A DNA stretch of 64,000 nucleotides from Chitinophagaceae bacterium (GCA_016719015.1 JADKAZ010000002.1:479769-543768), one strand, 5' to 3'. Positions 35,840-44,076 are shown, counted from the stretch's first letter. Notes: generated from the letters alone by a model not told the origin. Program-made: numbers and translations.

Positions 35840-36805
35840 ATGGCTAAATATGCAATCGGAATAGACATTGGTGGTACAAACACAAAATTTGGTGTAGTAG
35901 ATCAGCATGGAAAAATCTTACAGCAGGACAGGTTGCTTACTAACGAGCCGGATGGTGTGCAGGATTTTATTAATGAACTGCATGAAAAAATGCTGCCTAT
36001 GATTGAAAAAAATGGCGGCATTAAAAATTTTGCAGGTATGGGCATCGGTGCACCCAATGGAAATTATTATACCGGGAATATTGAATATGCAGCTAATTTG
36101 AAATGGCGGGGTATTATTCCCTTTGCCAGCATGGTATCGGAAAAGTTCGGCTTGCCCGTAAGGCTGACCAATGATGCCAATGCTGCGGCTATGGGAGAAA
36201 TGATGTATGGCTGCGCCAAAGGAATGAAGCATTTTATCACTATTACCTTAGGCACAGGCGTAGGAAGCGGAATTGTTATTGATGGTAAAATAGTACTTGG
36301 TCATGATGGGTTTGCCGGTGAGTTGGGGCATACCATCATCCGCCCCGGCGGAAGATTGCATAAAGGAACAGGAATACGGGGAACATTGGAATCATATGCA
36401 TCTGCAACCGGAGTAAGAGAAACTGCCTTGGAAATGCTGACTGATAACCCAAATGTAGAAAGCCTTCTGAGAGATTATACAATCAACGATCTTATCACCA
36501 GCCAGACAGTTTATGAATGTGCCATGAAAGGTGATAAAATTGCGAATGATATTTTTGAATTTACCGGCCAGATATTGGGTGAAGCATTGGCCAATTTTGT
36601 GATGTTCTCTTCGCCGGAAGCTATTGTGCTATTTGGCGGATTAACGAAAGCTGGTGATTTGATATTGAATCCGACCAAACAGGCTATGGAAGCAAACCTG
36701 ATACAAATTTTTAAAAACAAAGTAAAAATTCTGTACAGTGATTTAAAAGAAGCAGATGCGGCGATATTAGGAGCCAGCGCATTGGTCTGGGAAGTATCAA
36801 TTTGA
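35840..36805 (+). CDS. ROK family sugar kinase (glucokinase-like) lacking the zinc-site cysteines
   Basis: A 321-residue ROK kinase. The phosphate loop 'IGIDIGGTNTKFGVVD' starts at residue 6; 'LTNDANAAAMGEMMYG' holds the catalytic Asp; 'TLGTGVGSGIVIDGKI' binds phosphate; 'GFAGELGHTII' holds the sugar-binding Glu and His. Most ROK proteins next have C-x-C-G-x-x-G-C-x-E, whose cysteines bind zinc. Here the stretch reads HKGTGIRGTLE (about residues 173-183), so the three cysteines are gone while the framework and the Glu remain. It probably phosphorylates glucose or another hexose brought in by the permease upstream. No DNA-binding domain, so it is not a ROK repressor. Confidence 0.9.
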   Translation: MAKYAIGIDIGGTNTKFGVVDQHGKILQQDRLLTNEPDGVQDFINELHEKMLPMIEKNGGIKNFAGMGIGAPNGNYYTGNIEYAANLKWRGIIPFASMVSEKFGLPVRLTNDANAAAMGEMMYGCAKGMKHFITITLGTGVGSGIVIDGKIVLGHDGFAGELGHTIIRPGGRLHKGTGIRGTLESYASATGVRETALEMLTDNPNVESLLRDYTINDLITSQTVYECAMKGDKIANDIFEFTGQILGEALANFVMFSSPEAIVLFGGLTKAGDLILNPTKQAMEANLIQIFKNKVKILYSDLKEADAAILGASALVWEVSI

Positions 36806-36887
36806 ACCCTTAAACTATGTGTGTGAATATAACTGTTACAAAGTCGGGTGGGTGTATCATTCTTTTGCGGCATATAATAGAATAACA

Positions 36888-37919
36888 TTAATGCACTAAA
36901 TCTTTTGGAACTTTTTGACTAATGCAATGCACAAAAAAGCCCCAAAAAAAAAAAAGCCGGCAACCGGGCCGTTGCCCTGTTGCATCCGAAACTTTGATCG
37001 TTTCCTTTCCATTTACCAGCATACAACTGCTTCCGCCACCATCAAGATTTAATGCTTCCCAGCAACCGAGGTCTTTAAAAACTTGTGCTTCCTGAGTAAG
37101 TGTAGCACCTTCTGCTTTGCCGGGGTTACGGCCTTCAATTACCAATATAATGAGCTTATTATATTTGGTATAGCCCATTGCAGTGCGGGGATGTTTGTCT
37201 TCGATTGCTTTACCGGCAAATTTCAATTCTTCGTTATTGGTAATTTTAATTTCACCATTTTGTAAAAGAACAGGGCCTCCACCTACTGCGGTTTGCATTT
37301 TCCATTTCGAATGCAGAATCAACCCTCTGTATGTTATTCCAAGATTAGCATGGTTATTAAAAACAGATTTTAATGAAAGATAATTTAATGAATCAATAAG
37401 GGGTTGCATAGGCGCCTCTTGTGCAAAGGCAATTTTACTGGAAGAGTCAGTGAAAATCCATGCGATATCAACCATTCTTTTCTTAGAAATACCAATTGCA
37501 CTGCCCAAAGGATGGCGGTAAGTAAAAGTATCCTTCCCTCTCCCGTTGATGGTATGTATATTATAGCTTACCAGCTTCTTATTTTTTATCACCACATTCA
37601 AATTCTGGTTGGTAGCGAAAGAAAAGAAAGTTGTGTTTACCACCAGTAACGGCTTATCATTCTTCTCATAAAACTTAGAAGGAGTTAAACGGCGTTTGTA
37701 TGTAGTATCAACAGTAAAATTTAATTTCTTATCTTTTAAATCTGCTTCAACATAATAAGCGATGTTGGGTTTGCCATCCAGCAGGTCCGTTGTTTTGTAA
37801 ACATGAACAGATGAAGGTAACGGCTGAAACAATGAATCAACATTCTGCCATTTTAATTGACCATTTACCTGTATCCCAAAAAATAAACTGAAAATAAATA
37901 TTGTAGCTACCCTTGCCAT
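36888..37919 (-). CDS. Phosphodiester glycosidase (NAGPA-like) family protein, exported
   Basis: A 343-residue protein with a signal peptide ending at 'GIQVNGQ' (about residue 20). The NAGPA/DUF2233 core is visible: 'LLVVNTTFFSF', 'VGGGPVLLQNGEI', 'HPRTAMGYTKYNKLIILVIEGRN' and 'ALNLDGGGSSCMLVNGKETI'. Family members cleave phosphodiester-linked sugars at the cell surface. After 'GQRP' the sequence runs into a Phe-rich tail encoded over a run of 12 T (36955-36944). One C fewer in the preceding GGG/CCC run would give RPVAG instead, closer to the RPVP that I recall at the end of the family, so the last about 28 residues may be out of frame. Confidence 0.85.
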   Translation of the reverse strand: MARVATIFIFSLFFGIQVNGQLKWQNVDSLFQPLPSSVHVYKTTDLLDGKPNIAYYVEADLKDKKLNFTVDTTYKRRLTPSKFYEKNDKPLLVVNTTFFSFATNQNLNVVIKNKKLVSYNIHTINGRGKDTFTYRHPLGSAIGISKKRMVDIAWIFTDSSSKIAFAQEAPMQPLIDSLNYLSLKSVFNNHANLGITYRGLILHSKWKMQTAVGGGPVLLQNGEIKITNNEELKFAGKAIEDKHPRTAMGYTKYNKLIILVIEGRNPGKAEGATLTQEAQVFKDLGCWEALNLDGGGSSCMLVNGKETIKVSDATGQRPGCRLFFFWGFFVHCISQKVPKDLVH

Positions 37920-37920
37920 T

Positions 37921-37954
37921 ACTCCTGACTAAAGATTAGTGACTCCGGACTTTT
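37921..37954. repeat. Short dispersed-type repeat at the 3' end of lipA
   Basis: ACTCCTGACT-(n10)-GACTCCGGACTTTT. The last 14 bases match 13 of 14 bases of 44061-44074. It includes the last codons and stop of lipA. Confidence 0.5.
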
Positions 37955-38864
37955 CACTCTCCCATTTATTTCTTCCGTACCCGGCTATTACATGCTTTTC
38001 ACTATGATAACTCGAGCGGACCAACGGGCCGCTTTCCACATAATCTAATCCAAGTGCATAACCAATCTCCCGGTATTCAGAAAACTCATCAGGATGAACA
38101 AACCGATGCACAGGTAAATGCTTTTTTGTTGGTTGTAAGTATTGACCAATGGTTACCACATCACAGCCATTGGCTTGTAAATCATTTAGTGTTTGTATCA
38201 CTTCTTCTTTTTCTTCACCGAGGCCGAGCATGATGCCGCTCTTTGTTCGCATACCCCCTTCTTTTAATGTCCTAATCACTTCCATACTCCGCCAGTACTT
38301 AGCTTGAATGCGAACTTGCTTTGTTAATCTTTCTACAGTTTCAATGTTATGACTCACCACTTCCGGTGCTGCTTCAATTACCCGTTGTATATCTTCTTTC
38401 TTTCCCTTGAAGTCGGGGATCAATGTCTCTAATGTCGTTTCAGGAGTTAATGCTTTTACAGCTTTAATAGTATTGTTCCAGATGATAGAGCCACCATCCG
38501 GTAATTCATCACGGTCTACCGAAGTGATAACGGCATGTTTTACTTTCATCAGGTAAATAGCTTCGGCTACCCTTTGTGGTTCATCCCAATCAACTGCTTC
38601 CGGACGACCAGTAGCTACAGCGCAAAAGCCACAACTTCTGGTACAGGTATTACCGAGTATCATAAAAGTAGCGGTGCCAGCCCCCCAGCACTCTCCCATA
38701 TTAGGACAGTTGCCGCTTTCGCAAATAGTATGCAATTTGTGATCATCGACGAGGCTGCGGACATGCTTATAACTTTCTCCAATAGGAAGTTTTACCCGGA
38801 GCCAATCAGGCTTCTTAAGTCTTGTATTGTCAACCGCCACAGTAGTTACCGGTAACTCAATCAT
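37929..38864 (-). CDS. lipA: Lipoyl synthase
   Basis: A 311-residue radical SAM enzyme that inserts two sulfurs into octanoyl groups on carrier proteins such as pyruvate dehydrogenase E2. The auxiliary cluster ligands are in CESGNCPNMGEC (C48, C53, C59) and the radical SAM cluster ligands in CTRSCGFC (C74, C78, C81). The C-terminal 'SGPLVRSSYHSEKH' holds the R-S-S-Y-x-(S/A) motif whose serine binds the auxiliary cluster. All key residues are present. The last seven residues and stop lie in a short repeat that recurs near 44060. Start at ATG 38864. Confidence 0.97.
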   Translation of the reverse strand: MIELPVTTVAVDNTRLKKPDWLRVKLPIGESYKHVRSLVDDHKLHTICESGNCPNMGECWGAGTATFMILGNTCTRSCGFCAVATGRPEAVDWDEPQRVAEAIYLMKVKHAVITSVDRDELPDGGSIIWNNTIKAVKALTPETTLETLIPDFKGKKEDIQRVIEAAPEVVSHNIETVERLTKQVRIQAKYWRSMEVIRTLKEGGMRTKSGIMLGLGEEKEEVIQTLNDLQANGCDVVTIGQYLQPTKKHLPVHRFVHPDEFSEYREIGYALGLDYVESGPLVRSSYHSEKHVIAGYGRNKWESEKSGVTNL

Positions 38865-38971
38865 AAAGCGAAAATACAGCAGATAATTGCTAAAATGAAC
38901 CCTCTATTAGTTTTTCCTTAAAGTAGAAAAAGTGGTATTGCAGAACTTATAGAGGGATTCTTAAAAATTTA

Positions 38972-39628
38972 TTACTTTCTTCTTCCAAACAAGATGGAAA
39001 TATAGCCCTGAAAGAACATTTGTTTATCTTTCTGATCCACCATAATGGGAATTTTGGAACCATAAAATTCTATACTCAATCCCACTTCAATTCCAGAAAC
39101 CACTTCATTAAAACGGCCATAATCAAATCGCATGGCAGTTTTGACAAAACCTCCGGGTTTCATTTTTATTTCATTCCAGCCTTTTCCAAATCCGCCACCG
39201 CCAATAATGCTGGGCCCCAGAAATAAGGAACTGTCGGCTTTTGAATACCGGATTGTTTTTGTTTCGCCGCTAATGGGGTCGATCGCATCTACATAATAAG
39301 GACGCAACAGACCCAATGCAAGGCCACCATTAAAGATGGCGGAGACCGCAACACCGTTTTTGTTTCCTTTTTGTCCAAGTATGTATTGCTGGCCAAATCC
39401 CAATGTAGCCTGGTAAAAATGATTGATCTTTCCGTAGATATAAGGATTGCTGAAAATGAGTCCGGCACTTTGTGATTTTTCTTCCTTCTGATGTTTTATT
39501 TCAGTAAAGTCAAGCCTATAGGTATTTGTTTTACGGTTTGATTTCATTCTGCCAATTTCGTAAAAAGCACCAAAACCATTGGTGCGGCCCTGCAGGCCAA
39601 ATATGCTTTGCTTGCTGTATATCAGCAC
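38972..39628 (-). CDS. Exported beta-rich protein, N-terminus out of frame
   Basis: The frame from GTG 39628 encodes 218 residues of beta-rich sequence ('HFYQATLGFGQQYILG', 'GVAVSAIFNGGLALGLLRPYYV', 'SGIEVGLSIEFYGSKIPIMV', 'FFQGYISILFGRRK'), resembling a small outer membrane barrel with a terminal aromatic strand. The same frame stays open upstream to 39776 and encodes a signal peptide core, but the start codon is in another frame (see 39629-39779). Thus the real gene is about 269 residues and exported. No family recognised. Confidence 0.65.
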   Translation of the reverse strand: MLIYSKQSIFGLQGRTNGFGAFYEIGRMKSNRKTNTYRLDFTEIKHQKEEKSQSAGLIFSNPYIYGKINHFYQATLGFGQQYILGQKGNKNGVAVSAIFNGGLALGLLRPYYVDAIDPISGETKTIRYSKADSSLFLGPSIIGGGGFGKGWNEIKMKPGGFVKTAMRFDYGRFNEVVSGIEVGLSIEFYGSKIPIMVDQKDKQMFFQGYISILFGRRK

Positions 39629-39779
39629 CCCTTCTTCAGATTGTTTAATTAATGTATTTATTTTTTGACGACGAACATCTTTTTTATCCGTCTTTGACTT
39701 TTTACGGCTGGCAGTATCCTGAGCGGATGATGCGAAGACAATTGTGGCCAGTAAAAAGAGTAAGGGGTAGTTTCTTCAC
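39629..39779 (-). pseudogene. Frameshifted signal peptide region of the 38972-39628 gene
   Basis: GTG at 39779 starts 'MKKLP', then the frame loses sense. In the frame of the downstream gene the same DNA reads 'LLFLLATIVFASSAQDTASRKK', a perfect signal peptide with an AQ cleavage site. Taking one base from the C4 run on the minus strand (plus-strand G4, 39764-39767) joins them into 'MKKLPLLFLLATIVFASSAQ'. Confidence 0.65.
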
Positions 39780-39832
39780 GGAGATACTATTTGATTAGTT
39801 TACTAACGTAAATTTAGGGCAAAATATTGATA

Positions 39833-40246
39833 ATGACTTCTTCTGTAGTTTATAACGGCGATTTAAGAACCACCTGTACCCACCTGAAAAGCGGCAATTC
39901 TTTTGAAACAGATGCCCCGACAGATAACAATGGAAAGGGAGAACGGTTCTCTCCTACTGATTTATTGGCTACCAGCCTTGCCACCTGTATGATAACGGTG
40001 ATGGGCATTAAAGCCCGGACAATGGGCTTTGACCTGAATGACGTAAAGATTGATGTCCTGAAAATCATGAAAGCCGATCCCCGCCGGGTGGGTGGCATAG
40101 AGTTAACTTTTCATATACCCGATGTATTGAAAGATATCGATGAGAAGACAAAGACCATTTTGAAAAACACCGGTAATACCTGCCCGGTTTGGTTTAGTAT
40201 TCATCCGGACATTGAAGTGAAGGTGGATTGGGGAGTGTGGAATTAG
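39833..40246 (+). CDS. OsmC family peroxiredoxin-like protein
   Basis: 137 residues from ATG 39833 (a TTG lies two codons before). The OsmC/Ohr fold is shown by 'GERFSPTDLLATSLATCMITVMGI' with the first cysteine (about residue 55), and 'NTGNTCPVWFSI' with the second (about residue 119). These cysteines reduce organic hydroperoxides in known members. The subgroup is the YhfA/OsmC-like one rather than Ohr. Its stop overlaps the convergent DUF2851 gene by four bases. Confidence 0.9.
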   Translation: MTSSVVYNGDLRTTCTHLKSGNSFETDAPTDNNGKGERFSPTDLLATSLATCMITVMGIKARTMGFDLNDVKIDVLKIMKADPRRVGGIELTFHIPDVLKDIDEKTKTILKNTGNTCPVWFSIHPDIEVKVDWGVWN

Positions 40247-41511
40247 TTTTTAAGTATTGAATTCCCAATACTGCACTCTAGACATCTTTTTTTACCACAA
40301 TACTCATTCTTCAACTCAATCAAACCCTGGCTGTCAAAAGCATTTTTATTTTCAATCCCTAATTGCTGAAATCCTTTTGTAATACTGTTATTTTCAGCTA
40401 CCGTTTGCTCCAGCCATTTTAATGCTTTCTGTTTATAGCTATTTTCATCATGATAATTACCATAGGCAAATAACACCGGAGCAACCGTGTTGATGATAAT
40501 ATTATCAATCATCGCTGCACCGAGGGTTTTCTTTTTATAAGAGGATGCCTCATCAAACTGGTAGTGGTAATGCCAGTAATCATTCGCTGTTACATCGAAC
40601 CATTTTACAACATCTTTCAACGAATCGGTTTCTTTTATTTTGGAAAATAAATGAGCAGATTCAGTAATCAGCATCGCTAACTGTGCCAGCCGGATTGTTG
40701 GAAAATTTCCCGGTCTCATCCGTAAGAAATGAATGGGTTGGTGTATTGGCTTTAGTTTATATTTCTCTTTCAGGAACTTATACTCCCGTTGTAATAACTG
40801 CGGATAATCATCCTTAAACTTTTCGTCCAGCAAACCAGCCTGTCCCAGCAACAAAGCTTCTAACTGGTGTATCTGGCTTTTAAGTTTGGCCAATACGTTT
40901 ATCGGAATTGACCTCGCAATGGCTTCGAAGGAATCGGCATTTACTTTCATCCCAAAATTTCGGGCCAGCAGCCACCAGAATGTTTCTTCCCAGTGATAAT
41001 TATTTTGCTGCAGGTAAGTATCTGCAATTTTTGATTTCCTCAGTAATCTTTCCACCAGCAACCTGTCTTTCCAGCTTTTCCAGGTGATATCCCTTACAGT
41101 ATGTATGTTTTTCTCACAGGGTATAAACGAATCAGCATTCATCAGTTCTTCATAGCGTTGCAATAATATTTTTGAAACCCTGCCTTTGATTTCAAGTACC
41201 GGTACATCATTTTTCAATCCCGGGCTTGCTGAAGCATCATCTTCCCACACAACATGGAGTATAACATTATTGTAGTTCTTATCTTTTTGATGATTGTGCT
41301 TTATCCAGTCGGATGTTTTGATATGCAGTTCAACTGTTCCGGCCCAGATGGTTTTGCCAATTTTTATTTTTGCATCAGCAAAATCAGGTCCCTGGTTGGT
41401 ATTGTATTGTCCGGGAAAAAGAATCTGCACTGTTTCACCAGTAGTTACAGTTAGTTCGGTTTTATTGAAGTATTGAAATTGCCAGATAAAATGGAACAGC
41501 CGTTCGGTCAT
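40243..41511 (-). CDS. DUF2851 family protein
   Basis: A 422-residue cytoplasmic protein found mainly in Bacteroidota and Chlorobi; function unknown. It starts 'MTERLFHFIWQFQYFN' and has 'GQYNTNQGPDFADAKIKIG' and 'WAGTVELHIKTSDWIKH', the family hallmarks, resembling a nuclease-like D-x-E-x-K arrangement (an inference). The last part ends with three or four cysteines (CGKKRCLECSIG), perhaps a metal site. Its start region faces a 25-bp inverted repeat at 41520-41615. Confidence 0.85.
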   Translation of the reverse strand: MTERLFHFIWQFQYFNKTELTVTTGETVQILFPGQYNTNQGPDFADAKIKIGKTIWAGTVELHIKTSDWIKHNHQKDKNYNNVILHVVWEDDASASPGLKNDVPVLEIKGRVSKILLQRYEELMNADSFIPCEKNIHTVRDITWKSWKDRLLVERLLRKSKIADTYLQQNNYHWEETFWWLLARNFGMKVNADSFEAIARSIPINVLAKLKSQIHQLEALLLGQAGLLDEKFKDDYPQLLQREYKFLKEKYKLKPIHQPIHFLRMRPGNFPTIRLAQLAMLITESAHLFSKIKETDSLKDVVKWFDVTANDYWHYHYQFDEASSYKKKTLGAAMIDNIIINTVAPVLFAYGNYHDENSYKQKALKWLEQTVAENNSITKGFQQLGIENKNAFDSQGLIELKNEYCGKKRCLECSIGNSILKN

Positions 41512-41519
41512 GGGGCTCG

Positions 41520-41615
41520 GTTAATTAGTTGATTGGTTAATTAGGGATTACCAAAGTAACAAAAGTATCACAGATATTGAAGCCTGTTCACTAATAAACT
41601 AATTAACTAATTAAC
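41520..41615. repeat. Inverted repeat pair of TTAATTAG units
   Basis: Arms 41520-41544 and 41591-41615 match in 22 of 25 bases as inverted copies, with 46 bases between. Each arm is itself made of 'GTTAATTAG'-like units. The right arm includes the last four codons and stop of maf. The arms could fold into a long AU-rich hairpin or be a dispersed repeat element. Confidence 0.6.
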
Positions 41616-42169
41616 TTCTTCAATTCCCTTGCAACACGGCTCACCGGCAATCCCATTACGTTATAAAAATCACCGTTGATGGACTTGATACCCACTACCC
41701 CTATCCATTCCTGTATTGCATAGGCGCCGGCTTTGTCGTAAGGTTTATATTTATCAACATAAAATTCTATTTCCGATATACTGAGTTTATGAAAATCAAC
41801 TTCTGTTACATCAGCAAAAGCAATTTCCTGCTCTCCTTTTCTTATTACGACTCCCGTTATCACCCGGTGTATTTCGCCTGACAAAGCCAAAAGGATGCTA
41901 ACTGCATCTTCCCGGTGCACAGGTTTACCGATAATATTATCGCCCAGTACTACAATAGTATCGGCGGCCATTATAATTTCATCAGCCTTTCTTTCCTCCT
42001 GTACAGCTATAGCTTTATTCCTGGCAATATAAATGGCAACTTCTTCCGGGGTCAATCCGGGAGGAAAATGTTCGTCGGTTTCTTTTACCACCACTTCAAA
42101 TGGAATTTCAGCCCATTCAAGCAGTTGTTTTCGTCTTGGAGATTGCGAAGCAAGAATTATTTTGTTCAT
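41603..42169 (-). CDS. maf: Maf-type nucleoside triphosphate pyrophosphatase
   Basis: A 188-residue house-cleaning NTP pyrophosphatase. Signatures are 'ILASQSPRRKQLL' (residues 5-17), 'DEIIMAADTIV' with the catalytic Asp, 'GKPVHREDA' and 'AGAYAIQEW'. The Q in the last motif points to the YhdE-like (dTTP/UTP) subgroup. It overlaps the preceding UbiA gene by four bases (42166-42169). The final Leu-Ile-Ser and stop are encoded by the inverted repeat, so the tail may have been remodelled by it. Confidence 0.95.
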   Translation of the reverse strand: MNKIILASQSPRRKQLLEWAEIPFEVVVKETDEHFPPGLTPEEVAIYIARNKAIAVQEERKADEIIMAADTIVVLGDNIIGKPVHREDAVSILLALSGEIHRVITGVVIRKGEQEIAFADVTEVDFHKLSISEIEFYVDKYKPYDKAGAYAIQEWIGVVGIKSINGDFYNVMGLPVSRVARELKKLIS

Positions 42170-43098
42170 AAGTAATAAGCGAAGAATACCATAGAAAGAA
42201 TACCGGTGAGCATAACCAGTTTAGTCATAGTACTTAGTTGGTGAAAATCTTCCGTAGTCACACTTCTTCTCAATTTAAATAAAATTACAATCAGCGGAAA
42301 TATTATGGCAGGCGCACTGTAAGCAATGGCCAGCCACCATTTAAATTGCAGTACATACACCTGCAAAATTATCAATACTGCTATCAGCACTATCAGCCAT
42401 ACACCTGTATAAACTTTTGTTGCATTTACTCCCCAAACAATCGGCATGGTGCGGCAGCCATACTTACTATCGCCGGGCATATCTTCCATGTCTTTAATTG
42501 CTTCCCGTATAAGAGAGATGATAAATGCAAAACCGGCATACAAAACTGCCAGCTTAAAAAATTTTGCCTGGTTAGTGCTATCTGCATCAAATGCATCCGC
42601 CAGATCAACCTTTGAAAAGAAAATGATAAGTATTGTCCAGGCTGTCAGCAATGAGATTACAATATTCCCAGTCAACAAACTTTTTTTAAAGTTGGTGGAA
42701 TAAAACCACAACAATGCTACACAAAGAACATTCGCCAGTATCAAATACCATTTCTCCATAAACGGCAAAGCCAGTACAGTTAATATAATACCGCTTGCAC
42801 TCAACATAAAATGCCATGCAATAGCCCAGCGGCGGCTGATAACTTTGTCCACCACCATTTTATTGGGTTTGTTTACTTCATCAATATTGATGTCGAAATA
42901 ATCGTTGATGATATAACCGGCAGCAGCAATAAATAAAGAAGCGAATACCAGGAGAACAAAACTGGTGAGATCGTTGCCCGGAATATTATCTTTATAAAGC
43001 GAACGATAAATGCATAATTGAAACAGCACCTGGGTAAGTGCCATAAAGAAGAGATTGGGCAGTCGTACTAGCTTAAGGAAGGCTGCAATCAATCTCAT
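42166..43098 (-). CDS. UbiA-superfamily prenyltransferase, geranylgeranylglycerol-phosphate type
   Basis: A 310-residue membrane enzyme with about nine helices. The first Asp-rich motif is 'NDYFDINIDEVNKP' (about residue 66) and the second 'IKDMEDMPGDSKYG' (about residue 199); both bind Mg-prenyl diphosphate. The overall pattern resembles the geranylgeranylglycerol-phosphate geranylgeranyltransferase-like proteins annotated in many Bacteroidota; the real acceptor there is uncertain. Overlaps maf by four bases and follows the kdsC-like gene by 61 bp. Confidence 0.88.
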   Translation of the reverse strand: MRLIAAFLKLVRLPNLFFMALTQVLFQLCIYRSLYKDNIPGNDLTSFVLLVFASLFIAAAGYIINDYFDINIDEVNKPNKMVVDKVISRRWAIAWHFMLSASGIILTVLALPFMEKWYLILANVLCVALLWFYSTNFKKSLLTGNIVISLLTAWTILIIFFSKVDLADAFDADSTNQAKFFKLAVLYAGFAFIISLIREAIKDMEDMPGDSKYGCRTMPIVWGVNATKVYTGVWLIVLIAVLIILQVYVLQFKWWLAIAYSAPAIIFPLIVILFKLRRSVTTEDFHQLSTMTKLVMLTGILSMVFFAYYL

Positions 43099-43159
43099 GG
43101 ATAAAATTTAGTGAAAGATAATCAGAATTTATTCCGCATACTACTCAGACAAAATATGA

Positions 43160-43681
43160 TTAACGAGAGGCAATATCAACCTGGTAATTCCAATGGTCAT
43201 TCAGTTTCAACACTTTTTCAATTACGTCCCGGACACAGGCATCACCACCTTTTAGGGAAGAAATATATTGCACCGCTTCTTTTATTTCATTCACTGCATC
43301 GGCGGGGCAACAAGGCATACCAACAATAGACATAACAGGAAGGTCGGGCAAATCATCTGCCATGTATAAAACCTTCTCTTTGGATAAACTATTTTCTTTC
43401 ATATAATCGGTGATAAAGGTTTTTTTATCCCCTACCGCCATGTAAATTTCTGTAATGCCTAATTTTTCCAGCCGGTTGGCTACCTGTGGTGAATTACCAC
43501 CTGAAACGATAAGTACTTTATAACCATTCTGGACGGCCATTTGCAAAGCAAATCCATCTTTAATATTCATTCGTCTTGCCTGGAGTCCATTTTCGAGTAC
43601 CAAAACAGTCCCATCAGTCAAAACACCATCTACATCGAAGATGAAAGTGGTTATTGGTTTAAAAAGTTCTAAAACGTTCAT
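43160..43681 (-). CDS. KdsC-like HAD phosphatase
   Basis: A 173-residue HAD-superfamily C0 phosphatase resembling 3-deoxy-manno-octulosonate 8-phosphate phosphatase. Motif I is 'FIFDVDGVLTDG' (nucleophile Asp about residue 15), motif II 'LIVSGGNS', motif III/IV 'VLYMADDLPDLPVM'. The expected role is the last step to free Kdo for lipopolysaccharide; no other Kdo gene is present, so the substrate is tentative. It is part of the DUF2520-to-maf run. Confidence 0.85.
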   Translation of the reverse strand: MNVLELFKPITTFIFDVDGVLTDGTVLVLENGLQARRMNIKDGFALQMAVQNGYKVLIVSGGNSPQVANRLEKLGITEIYMAVGDKKTFITDYMKENSLSKEKVLYMADDLPDLPVMSIVGMPCCPADAVNEIKEAVQYISSLKGGDACVRDVIEKVLKLNDHWNYQVDIASR

Positions 43682-43750
43682 AAGCTTTTATCTACTGAGG
43701 GGAATTAAAAGTTTTTTGAGATATAAACTTACATAATAAAAGACTTTCCA

Positions 43751-44008
43751 TTACTCCCCTTTAGGGGTCGGGGGTTGACCATCTCTCCATTCATACACCC
43801 ATGCACTCTGTATCATTTCCAGGTGGCCTTCGGTACTTTGTTCCCTGGTGCCTTCAAACCCGGGAATCTGTAAAATCCATTCCAGCAGATCTGTAAAACG
43901 GATACGGTATATTTTGCCTTCATTAAAATCATCGCCGAAACGTTCATATAGTTTCTGTGCAATGTCTTCATGGTCGGCCCAGTTTATCGGTGGTTCAAAA
44001 TGACTCAT
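43751..44008 (-). CDS. iscX: IscX-type Fe-S assembly protein
   Basis: An 85-residue acidic protein. 'WADHEDIAQKLYERFGDDF' and 'YRIRFTDLLEWILQIPGFEG' match the IscX winged-helix fold, in which the W-x-D and FTDL-x-x-W segments contact IscS and bind iron. The final 'PPTPKGE' tail is extra. Its upstream neighbour is a 2Fe-2S ferredoxin, the usual partner in isc operons, although iscS, iscU and hscBA are not in the window. Confidence 0.85.
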   Translation of the reverse strand: MSHFEPPINWADHEDIAQKLYERFGDDFNEGKIYRIRFTDLLEWILQIPGFEGTREQSTEGHLEMIQSAWVYEWRDGQPPTPKGE

Positions 44009-44039
44009 AATCTTATTAATAATTTCTATTTAGGTGTAT

Positions 44040-44074
44040 TAGTCACGACTCATAACTCCCGACTCCTGACTTTT
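44040..44074. repeat. Short dispersed-type repeat between iscX and ferredoxin
   Basis: AGTCACGACTCATAACTCCC followed by GACTCCTGACTTTT: loosely repeated 'ACTC(C/A)NGAC' words. The right 14 bases match those at 37941-37954 in 13 positions. No protein is encoded. Confidence 0.5.
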
Positions 44075-44076
44075 AT

